Positions 27,322 through 34,696 of a stretch of DNA of 64,000 nucleotides are shown in pieces; positions within the stretch are counted from its first letter, which is position 1, and the number at the start of each line of letters is the position of its first letter. The position numbers and the translations under genes were made by a program. The DNA is taken from contig CAWGEX010000003.1 in NCBI GenBank assembly GCA_963821755.1, forward strand, positions 372,001 through 436,000, given 5' to 3'. Source of the DNA: Bog-473 sp963821755 (GTDB lineage Bacteria > Actinomycetota > Acidimicrobiia > Acidimicrobiales > RAAP-2). The notes below the pieces were generated by a model. It was not told where the DNA came from and did no database searches. It worked only from the letters and a program-made list of their open reading frames with translations.

Positions 27322-28704
27322 TTGCCCGACTACATGCCCCACACCGAGGACGAGTTGGCGCAGATGTTGGCCTTTCTCGGCCTGTCGTCGCTCGACGAGC
27401 TCTTCGCCAGCGTCCCGGCCGCGCTGCGCCTGGGTCGCGGCCTGGCCCTGGACGAGGGTTCGCCCGAACCCGACGTGCTGGCGCGCATGGAGTCGCTGGG
27501 ACGGCGCCAATCCGGCCCGCACCGACCACCTGGTCTGCTTCGCCGGCGGGGGTGCCTATGACCACGAGGTGCCGCCGGTGGTCCGTGCCCTGGCCGGCCG
27601 CTCCGAATTCGTGACCTCCTACACGCCCTACCAGCCCGAGGTGGCCCAGGGGGTGTTGCAGGCGGTCTTCGAATTCCAGACCATGGTGGCCCGCCTGGCC
27701 GGACTGCCCGTGGCCAACGCCTCTCTCTACGACGGGGCCAGCGCATTGGTCGAGGGGGTGAACCTCGGCGTGGCGGCATCGGGCCGGTCCGACCGTGTGG
27801 CTGTCCAGCGGTATCCAGCCCCACTGGCGCTCGGTGCTCGAGACATTCGCCGCCGGGACCGGACACGAGGTGGTGCCGGTGCCCCTGCGGGACGGTGTGA
27901 CCGCCTGGCCCGAGCTGGGCGATGGGGCCGAGGCGCCCGGCGTGCTGGTCGTCGGGTACCCGAACTATCTGGGGTGTCTGGAGGACCTCGGCGCCGCCCG
28001 CCGCATCTGTGACGCCACGGGTGCCCTGCTGGTCGTGGCGGCCGACCCGGTGGCGTCCGCTCTGCTGCGGTCCCCGGGGGAGTGGGGCGCCGATGTCGTG
28101 GTGGGGGAGGGACAGGCGTTGGGAACCGCCCTGAGCTTCGGGGGACCGTATCTCGGATTGTTCGCCGTGGCCCAGCAGCACGTCCGCCGCCTGCCGGGGC
28201 GCTTGGTGGGAGAGACGGTCGATCTGGAGGGCACCCGGGCCTACGTCACCACGCTGCGAGCGCGCGAGCAGGACATCCGGCGGGAGAAGGCGACATCGAA
28301 CGTCTGCACCAACCAGACCCTGATGGCGATCTACGCCGCCGTGCAGCTGGGCTGGCTGGGCACCTCGGGTCTCCGTGAGGTGGCCGTTGCGGTGTGCCCG
28401 GGGTACTCGCTTTTGCCGGGAGTCGATGCTGGCTCTCGGTGGGGTGGCGCCCATCACCGGGACCACGCCGACCGTGCGCGAGTTCGCCGTGCGGTTGCCG
28501 ATTGCTGGTCCGCTGGCCGTGGCCCGTCTGGCCGATGAGGGATACCTGGGCGGACTGGCCCTGGCCGACCTGGTCGGCGCCGGCGGTGACGGGTCGATGT
28601 CGAACGAGGAGGCCGAGCACGGCCTGTTGGTGGCCGTGACCGAGCGGCGGACCCGGGCCGAAGTGGAGGGTTTCGTGCGCACCCTGGACAAGGTGGTGCG
28701 GTGA
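27322..28704 (+). CDS. gcvPA: Glycine dehydrogenase (decarboxylating) subunit 1, three frameshifts
   Basis: The N-terminal half of the split P protein, about 459 residues if joined. Four consecutive pieces in different frames cover the whole family length. They run from the TTG start at 27322 (YMPHTEDELAQML) to about 27503, then to about 27800 (SYTPYQPEVAQGVLQ, ANASLYDGASA), then to about 28392 (GVLVVGYPNYLGCLED, REKATSNVCTNQTLMA), then to the stop (CARGTRFCRE, MLALGG). Each step is +1, so one extra base near each point explains all three. All conserved blocks are intact, which argues for assembly error. The stop overlaps gcvPB. Confidence 0.85.
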
Positions 28705-30221
28705 AGGTCGTCGGCGGAACCGAACACGGACTTCCGGGGGGCCGCGCCACCAGCGCGCCACTCATGGGGGGAGACGCGGAGCCGACGCTGTTCGAGCTTT
28801 CCCAGCCGGGTCGCCAGAGTTGGCAGCTCCGGACGACCGGCATGCCCGAGTGGGAAGCCGAAGAACTCATCCCCGAGGAGCATCGGCGCGACGAACCGGT
28901 CGCATTGGCCGAAGTGTCCGAGCGGGACCTGGTGGCCCACTTCACCCGCTTGAGTCATCGCCAGTTCTCCGTCGACCTGGGGGCGTACCCGCTGGGCTCG
29001 TGCACCATGAAGTACAACCCGAAGATGTGCGACACCGTGGCCGGCCTCGCCGGCCTGGCCGGCGTGCACCCGGGGGCGCCGGCCCACCTGGTGCAGGGGT
29101 GGCTGCAGATCTTCGTGGAACTCGAAGAGGCCCTGTGCGAGGTGACCGGCATGGCCGCGGCCACCCTGCAACCGGCGGCGGGAGCGGCCGGTGAGCTGAC
29201 CGGGCTGCTGTTGATGCGGGCGTACCACGAAGCACGGGGCCAGTCCCGCCACCGGGTCATCATTCCCGACTCGGCCCACGGGACCAATCCGGCCTCGGTC
29301 ACGCTGGGCGGCTACGAGACGGTGACCGTGCCCAGTGACGACCGTGGTTGCGTCGACCTCGAAGCGTTGCGCTCGGTGCTCGACACCGATGTGGCGGGGA
29401 TCATGTTGACCAATCCCAACACGCTGGGCCTGTTCGAAGAGGACATCGCGGCCATTGCCGCGGCCGTGCACGAGGTCGGAGGCCTGCTGTACTACGACGG
29501 GGCCAATCTCAATGCCATTCTCGGTGTCGTCCGTCCGGGCGACATGGGGTTCGACATCGTCCACATGAACCTGCACAAGACCTTCGCCACGCCTCACGGT
29601 GGCGGGGGACCGGGAGCCGGGCCGGTGGCCGTCTCACCCCGACTGGTTGACTTCCTGCCCGGGCCGCGCCCGGTGCGCCTGTCGTCGGGGTACGGCTACA
29701 TGACGCCCGAGCACTCCATCGGTCGGGTCCACAGTTGGCACGGCAACGCGCTGGTCCTGGCCCGTGCGCTGGCCTACATGCAGGTACACGGAGGCGATGG
29801 TCTGCGGCGGGTGGCCGAGCGGGCGGTGCTCAACGCCAACTGGATCCGCCACCGACTCTCCGACACCTACGAGGTGCCGTTCGACCGGCCCTGCATGCAT
29901 GAGGTGGTGCTGTCGGTGGCAAAGCTCAAGAAGGCGTACGGGACCAAGGCACTCGACGTCGGCAAGAGGCTGCTCGAGGAGGGCTTCCATTCTCCCACCA
30001 TCTATTTCCCGCTCATCGTCGACGAAGCGCTCATGATCGAGCCGACCGAGACCGAAAGCCTCCAGACGCTGGAGGCCTTGGCTGAGGCGCTCGAGAAGAT
30101 TGCCGCCGAGGCGGCAGCGGGGGAACCGTTGTCCGAGGCACCCCGCAGGACGCCGGTCCGACGGGTCGACGAAGCTCGAGCGGCGCGAATCCTCGTGCCG
30201 ACCTTCGACGCCCGCCCGTAG
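28701..30221 (+). CDS. gcvPB: Glycine dehydrogenase (decarboxylating) subunit 2
   Basis: The PLP-carrying half of the split P protein, which decarboxylates glycine and loads the aminomethyl group on GcvH. The 506-residue protein has YPLGSCTMKYNPK, QPAAGAAGELTGLLLMRAYH, IPDSAHGTNPAS, and the PLP lysine in HMNLHKTFATPHGGGGPG. Its GTG start overlaps the gcvPA stop, giving gcvT-gcvPA-gcvPB as one operon. The frame is unbroken, unlike that of its partner. Confidence 0.95.
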   Translation: MKVVGGTEHGLPGGRATSAPLMGGDAEPTLFELSQPGRQSWQLRTTGMPEWEAEELIPEEHRRDEPVALAEVSERDLVAHFTRLSHRQFSVDLGAYPLGSCTMKYNPKMCDTVAGLAGLAGVHPGAPAHLVQGWLQIFVELEEALCEVTGMAAATLQPAAGAAGELTGLLLMRAYHEARGQSRHRVIIPDSAHGTNPASVTLGGYETVTVPSDDRGCVDLEALRSVLDTDVAGIMLTNPNTLGLFEEDIAAIAAAVHEVGGLLYYDGANLNAILGVVRPGDMGFDIVHMNLHKTFATPHGGGGPGAGPVAVSPRLVDFLPGPRPVRLSSGYGYMTPEHSIGRVHSWHGNALVLARALAYMQVHGGDGLRRVAERAVLNANWIRHRLSDTYEVPFDRPCMHEVVLSVAKLKKAYGTKALDVGKRLLEEGFHSPTIYFPLIVDEALMIEPTETESLQTLEALAEALEKIAAEAAAGEPLSEAPRRTPVRRVDEARAARILVPTFDARP

Positions 30222-30266
30222 TTCGACGCCCGCCCCTTGGTCACCCCGCTCCTAGTTACTGTTACC

Positions 30267-30668
30267 TCAGATGACCGCGGCCATGGCCAGGCCGGCCATG
30301 GCCCCACCCACACAGGCGGCCAGTCCGCCGAAGGTGTAGACGATCGCCGCCCGCAGCTGGCCGGTGCGCACGAGGTGCAGCGATTCCCAGCTGGCCGTCG
30401 AGAACGTGGTGTAGCCGCCGCACAGTCCGATCCCGACCACGCTGAGGAATTGGGGGGCCAGCCCGTGGTAGATCGAGAGACCGGTCAGGAACCCGAGCAC
30501 CAGCGATCCCGACGCGTTGACCACGACCGTCCCGATCGGCAGGGGATCCGACCGGCGCACCGAGATGCGGTGGATGATGAGTGCCCGAGCCACGGCACCG
30601 ACGCCACCGGCCAGCGCCACCAGGAGCGCGAGCCCGAGCGTGGGGGAGTGGGCCGCGGTAGCGGTCAT
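30267..30668 (-). CDS. crcB: CrcB/FluC fluoride channel, second copy
   Basis: A 133-residue membrane protein with four helices, one of a pair of CrcB/FluC fluoride-exporting channel subunits. The conserved VGAVARALI, GTVVVNASGSLVLGFL and GLCGGYTTFSTASWE segments contain the pore Asn and the Phe/Ser/Thr track. The ATG overlaps the stop of the first copy in ATGA. Actinobacteria and Firmicutes often encode two copies that assemble as a heterodimer. Confidence 0.92.
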   Translation of the reverse strand: MTATAAHSPTLGLALLVALAGGVGAVARALIIHRISVRRSDPLPIGTVVVNASGSLVLGFLTGLSIYHGLAPQFLSVVGIGLCGGYTTFSTASWESLHLVRTGQLRAAIVYTFGGLAACVGGAMAGLAMAAVI

Positions 30669-31108
30669 CGGGGGGCTCGGGGGGTAACCCATCGGCCGGC
30701 CGCGGCGCCCAGTGTCACCAGCGCCAGGCCGCCAACCAGGCTGGCCGCCAGGTAGCCCGCGGTCAGGCCGACGTGATCGCCCTTGCCGAGGAGCACGGCC
30801 TCCACCGCCAGAGTGGAGTAGGTCGTCCATCCCCCGAGGAAGCCCACGACGAGGAAGGGGCGGGCCAGAGCGAACCGGGCGGACACCGTGTCGGTGACGG
30901 GGACCAGGAATCCGATGGCCAAGGACCCACTCAGGTTGATCAGGAGAGTGGTCGCCGGGAAATGTCCGGGCGCGGTGATGAGGGTGACATCGAGGAGGTA
31001 GCGGGCCAGCGTTCCCAGGGCGCCCCCGAGTCCAACGGCCAGGATGGAGCCCAGGGAAAGCCCGAGCCGGGGGATGGCCGATGCGTCCAGTGCGTCTTCG
31101 TGGGTCAT
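30665..31108 (-). CDS. crcB: CrcB/FluC fluoride channel, first copy
   Basis: The partner CrcB subunit, 147 residues with a short N-terminal extension. Key segments are GGALGTLARYLL, TTLLINLSGSLAIGFL and GFLGGWTTYSTLAVE. The ribosome-binding site AGGAGG lies three bases before the ATG. It is the first gene after the fluoride riboswitch, so both copies should be induced by fluoride. Confidence 0.92.
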   Translation of the reverse strand: MTHEDALDASAIPRLGLSLGSILAVGLGGALGTLARYLLDVTLITAPGHFPATTLLINLSGSLAIGFLVPVTDTVSARFALARPFLVVGFLGGWTTYSTLAVEAVLLGKGDHVGLTAGYLAASLVGGLALVTLGAAAGRWVTPRAPR

Positions 31109-31123
31109 GGTCCTCCTGTGCCC

Positions 31124-31150
31124 GACGCTGTCGCGTGCTCCGAGAGCGTC
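31124..31150 (-). other. Stem-loop between the riboswitch aptamer and the crcB start
   Basis: GACGCT and AGCGTC form a 6-bp stem with a 15-base loop, starting directly after the aptamer and ending seven bases before the Shine-Dalgarno. There is no T-run, so it may be part of an expression platform acting on translation rather than an intrinsic terminator. Confidence 0.35.
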
Positions 31151-31154
31151 ACAT

Positions 31155-31228
31155 GGTCAGGAGCCATCAGCCGGTTCATGCCGGCGGTTCAGAGTGTGTC
31201 CACTCCCCGGCGGGACCCATCACCGGGC
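31155..31228 (-). ncRNA. Fluoride riboswitch (crcB motif)
   Basis: Read on the minus strand, the leader of crcB matches the fluoride aptamer. There is a P1-like CCCGG paired with CCGGG, enclosing TGATGGGTCCCG (the conserved GATGG). Then comes AACCGCCGG paired with CCGG, then the signature GGCTGATGGCTCCTGAC. Order, spacing and the GATGG and CTGATG blocks follow known crcB RNAs; the last block differs slightly from the usual CGCCTAC. The 5' loop GGGT can pair with GCTC for the pseudoknot, with wobbles. It ends about 45 bases before the crcB start codon. Confidence 0.85.
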
Positions 31229-31322
31229 GCACACCGGTGCACGCAGCACACCGGGTCGCGAGAACAACTGTAGCGGGGCCGTCCGTCGACGTCCTTGTCG
31301 AGCGCTGACAGACTCGTGACCT

Positions 31323-31739
31323 GTGGCCGGCTACTCGGGAACACCTCTGGCCACGAAGCTCGGCATCAAGGCGGGAATGAGCCTCGTCCTCCTTCTCGCC
31401 CCGTCTGACTTTCACTTGGACCTACCGCCGGGGGTGGTCGTACGGCGCCAGGCGAGAGGCCGGGCCGATGTCGTCCTGGCGTTCAGCGCACAGATGGCGA
31501 AGCTCGAGCCACGGGTCCACGCGTGGGGATCCATGGTCTTCCCGTCGGGCGGTCTGTGGCTGGCCTGGCCCAAGAAAGCGTCCGGACGCGCCACCGATGT
31601 CACCGACGGAGCGTTGCGGAGCGTCCTACTTCCGCTGGGGATGGTGGACAACAAGGTCTGCGCGGTCGATGCCACGTGGACGGCCCTGCGATTTGTCTGG
31701 CGTCGGGAAAATCGGGCTCTGGATGCGCCGCCGCCCTAG
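31323..31739 (+). CDS. DUF3052 family protein
   Basis: A 138-residue cytoplasmic protein of the DUF3052 family. The N-terminus GYSGTPLATKLGIKAGM and the later GGLWLAWPKKASGRATDVT and VDNKVCAVDATWTALRFVWR are the conserved blocks. The role is unknown. It starts with GTG and is divergent from the crcB operon, with 214 bases between the starts, most of which the riboswitch occupies. Confidence 0.8.
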   Translation: MAGYSGTPLATKLGIKAGMSLVLLLAPSDFHLDLPPGVVVRRQARGRADVVLAFSAQMAKLEPRVHAWGSMVFPSGGLWLAWPKKASGRATDVTDGALRSVLLPLGMVDNKVCAVDATWTALRFVWRRENRALDAPPP

Positions 31740-31764
31740 GGCCCTAGGGCAGCTCGCCGGCACC

Positions 31765-32679
31765 CTATGCGGTGACAGCCTCGACGATGCGGCGCATCCC
31801 ATCGCGCCAGGGCACCTCGGTTCGGCCGAGGACCCGGTGCATTTTGGAAACGTCGGGCCAGAGGGGCCATGGGGCGGTCGGGTCGTAACGAACGTGGGCC
31901 GGCCGGCCCACGAGGTCACCCAGATAGGCGCAGTACTCCTCGGCGCTCACCGTCTCGCTGCCGGCCCAGTTCACCACCATGGGTTCGAGACTGGCGACCT
32001 CGAGGGCCCTGATACCCAGTCGAACGTAGTCGTCCTCGTAGATGGGGTTGTAATTGTTGGGCGCGTCCGGATGGAGCACGATCTCCTTCCCCTCGAGGAT
32101 CCGACGGAGCCGGTCGACCGGGGCGCCGCCCTGCGGTCCATAGGTGGAAAAGATCCGGATGATCGTGAGTGGCACACCGCGGTCGACCGCGGCAAAGCGG
32201 GCCACCGCCTCCCCGGCGATCTTCGAGAGGCTGTAGTTGCCCAGGTGGACTCCGGGGGGGTCGTCCTCTCGGAGTGGACGGGGACCCTGATAGGCATAGG
32301 CCGAACCGGTCGAGCAATAGACAAAACCTCGGACGTCGGAGCACGCGATGACGAGGCGACCCGTTGCCTGGGCGTTCACCTCGAAACAGCGCTGCCAGTC
32401 GGTGCGCGCTTCGGGCCCGACGAGCGCTGCGGCGTGAAACACATGCGTCAGGCCATCGGGCAGCCCGGTCGGATCGAGCGACGCCACGTCGCCCACCAGG
32501 GGCACGATGCCTGCCCGGGTCAAACGCTCGAGATCGCCGGCTCCACGACATCGGGCCAGCCCGAAGACCTCATGGCGCTCGGCCAGGGCTCGGGCGATGG
32601 GAAATCCGACACGCCCTGTCGCGCCGGTGACCAGTACCTTCCACCGTTCGTCTGGCGATTCGATTTCTTCGCCTGTCAC
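31765..32679 (-). CDS. NAD-dependent epimerase/dehydratase family protein
   Basis: An extended short-chain dehydrogenase of 304 residues. The Rossmann motif is VTGATGRVGFP and the catalytic pair is in GNYSLSKIAGE (YxxxK near residue 150), with the upstream Ser/Thr in YCSTGSAYAY. The substrate is probably a nucleotide sugar or a related compound; nothing local defines it. The start is GTG. It lies downstream of the SDR gene on the same strand, 72 bases away. Confidence 0.82.
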   Translation of the reverse strand: MTGEEIESPDERWKVLVTGATGRVGFPIARALAERHEVFGLARCRGAGDLERLTRAGIVPLVGDVASLDPTGLPDGLTHVFHAAALVGPEARTDWQRCFEVNAQATGRLVIACSDVRGFVYCSTGSAYAYQGPRPLREDDPPGVHLGNYSLSKIAGEAVARFAAVDRGVPLTIIRIFSTYGPQGGAPVDRLRRILEGKEIVLHPDAPNNYNPIYEDDYVRLGIRALEVASLEPMVVNWAGSETVSAEEYCAYLGDLVGRPAHVRYDPTAPWPLWPDVSKMHRVLGRTEVPWRDGMRRIVEAVTA

Positions 32680-32751
32680 GAAGGGTAACTTACGCGGATT
32701 CGGCTCCCCCGGCGGGGGAGCGGGGTGCGATGGGCTCGACCGGTCCGCCGC

Positions 32752-33495
32752 TCAGTCGAGGCGGGGACCGGGAGCATGCCGAAAGCGAAAGGGCTCGCTC
32801 TCGCGCCCGGCGATCACGAACCAGCACTCGCCAGTGGTCTCAGCGTCGAGAATGTTCTGGACGGCATCGACGACGTCGCTCACATCCAGGATGGGGAACC
32901 CCATGTCGAGGAGCGACTGCTCGGATCCCTTGATGATGTTGGTATAGGCAAAGGACGGGCACAGGGCGTGGATCCTGACGCCCTCTGAGGCGTACAGGTC
33001 GCCGAGCGACCGGACGAGGCCCACTACGGCATGCTTGTTGGCCGCGTAAATCGGATCGAAGGGGACGGCTACCAGGCCGGCCATGCTGGCCGTGGCCACG
33101 ATCGTCCCACCCCCTGAGGCGATGATGGCCGGACGGGCGGCGGCGATGCCATAGACCACGCCATCGAGGTTGATGCTCATCGCCTGGCGATAGGCCTCAG
33201 GGTCAAAATCATCGCCCATACCGCACGCCGTGGTCACGCCGGCGTTCAGGTGGGCCACGTGAAGGGCCCCGAACTCCTTGACGGCAAAATCCACGGCGGC
33301 TTGGCTGTCGGCCGCCTGACTCACGTCGGTGTGGATGTATCGCCCCCCCAGTTCCTTGGCCAAAGCCGCCCCTCGCTGGTCATCGATGTCGGCCAGGACA
33401 ACCTGGGCGCCCCTTCCGGCAACATGACGGGCAACTCCCTCGCCGATGCCGTTACTGCCGCCAGTGATCAATGCCACCTTGCCGTCCACGTTCAT
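32752..33495 (-). CDS. Short-chain dehydrogenase/reductase (classical SDR)
   Basis: A 247-residue NAD(P)-dependent oxidoreductase. TGGSNGIGEG binds the cofactor, the NAG motif is in LNAGVTTA, and the catalytic Ser and YxxxK are in ATASMAGL and YAANKHAVV. D at the end of strand 2 (VLADID) suggests NAD preference. The C-terminal part is standard length. The substrate is unknown. Confidence 0.85.
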   Translation of the reverse strand: MNVDGKVALITGGSNGIGEGVARHVAGRGAQVVLADIDDQRGAALAKELGGRYIHTDVSQAADSQAAVDFAVKEFGALHVAHLNAGVTTACGMGDDFDPEAYRQAMSINLDGVVYGIAAARPAIIASGGGTIVATASMAGLVAVPFDPIYAANKHAVVGLVRSLGDLYASEGVRIHALCPSFAYTNIIKGSEQSLLDMGFPILDVSDVVDAVQNILDAETTGECWFVIAGRESEPFRFRHAPGPRLD

Positions 33496-33866
33496 TGCGC
33501 CGATCGTAGGGGAGCGGAGCGGAAGGGGAGTTGAGTGGGACCAGCACAGGCCAATTCATGGGTAACTTAACATAATGAACATTATCGGCGGTCCGGGGGA
33601 GGGACGATAGGAGTCTGACCTGGGACGATTCACCTGGTGCTGCCCGCGTTGTCGACCTTCAGCCACCGGGCTGAATCTGTGCTTGGTCGTCGTCGTCTCG
33701 AGGGTGACTCGAGGAGGTGGGTGTGGATGTGAGGGACGGCGCCGGTCCGCCGGGCCCGGAATGCCCACTTCCAGTTTCGCATGGAGTCGGCGAACGTGTG
33801 TTCGTCCCGGACCAGGCAGGCGGGCTGGGGATACTGGTGGCCAGGCCATTCTGAAAGACTTTCCGG
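33496..33866. other. 371-base intergenic region with a palindrome and a hairpin
   Basis: No convincing gene. It holds an AT-rich perfect inverted repeat, ATAATG-AA-CATTAT at 33572-33585, in a short AT-rich island, which could be an operator or promoter for the SDR gene on the minus strand. It also holds a 7-bp hairpin with a four-base loop at 33658-33675 (TTCAGCC/GGCTGAA). The divergent genes on both sides would have their promoters here. Confidence 0.4.
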
Positions 33867-34577
33867 GTGGCGGACGACAGTGAGGCGGAGGCTGCCGGGT
33901 CGACCCAAAGTGCAGAGCCGGAGGACGGCACCCCGGGTGTGGAACGGCTTCTGACCCTTTCCGATGGAGTGGTGGCCATCGCCCTCACGTTGCTGGTCCT
34001 GCAGTTGGCGGTGCCGACCATCGAGGGGGTCAGTGGTGCCCAGGCTCGGTCGCCGGGGTACTTGTGGAAGCAGCTCAGTAGCGCTCGGGGTGATCAGTTC
34101 ACTGCCTATGTCGTGTCGTTCTATGTCATCGCGCAGTTCTGGCTCACGCATCACCGGGTCTTCCGATCCATTCAGGGCCACGTTGAGGGCCTGGCCTGGT
34201 GGAACTTCGCCTTCCTGTTCGCCATCACGCTGATGCCGTTTTCGAGCGACCTGCTCGGTCGATTCAGTGAGAATCCGTTGGCCATAGATCTCTTTGCCCT
34301 CAATATCCTCCTGGCCAGCCTGGCCACTCAGGGGGTGGTGTACTTCGCTCGACGACACGGTCTGCAATCGGGGGAGGAAGATCCGAAGGCGTTGCGGAGC
34401 ACTCACTTTCGCGTGCTCTGGATCTACACCGTCATCATCGTCACCGCCGCACTGGCCTGGATCGCTCCCCGTTGGGCCATGATCGGTTGGTTGCTGCTGG
34501 TGTCGGCGCCACGGGTCGGGGAGATCATGGCAAGGCGGTTTCCCGGTCCACTGCGCTCCCCCGCTGGCTTGGCGTGA
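33867..34577 (+). CDS. TMEM175-family potassium channel-like protein
   Basis: A 236-residue membrane protein with about six helices. The family signature is LSDGVVAIALTLLVLQLAVP near residues 31-50, matching the FSDGVxAIxxTLL helix that lines the pore of TMEM175 channels. FWLTHHRVFR and WWNFAFLFAITLMPF are the other typical segments. Prokaryotic members conduct potassium weakly selectively. The start is GTG; the acidic N-terminus (residues 1-25) is disordered. Confidence 0.8.
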   Translation: MADDSEAEAAGSTQSAEPEDGTPGVERLLTLSDGVVAIALTLLVLQLAVPTIEGVSGAQARSPGYLWKQLSSARGDQFTAYVVSFYVIAQFWLTHHRVFRSIQGHVEGLAWWNFAFLFAITLMPFSSDLLGRFSENPLAIDLFALNILLASLATQGVVYFARRHGLQSGEEDPKALRSTHFRVLWIYTVIIVTAALAWIAPRWAMIGWLLLVSAPRVGEIMARRFPGPLRSPAGLA

Positions 34578-34696
34578 CCTCTTGTCATCGGCGCCGTTGG
34601 TCCATTGGCCCATCTTGCTGGCCCACCTGGTCCGTGCTGGATCATCGTGGGACACCGGACCAGCCCGGCTTCTGACGTCTTCAGCTGCTTCGACGT

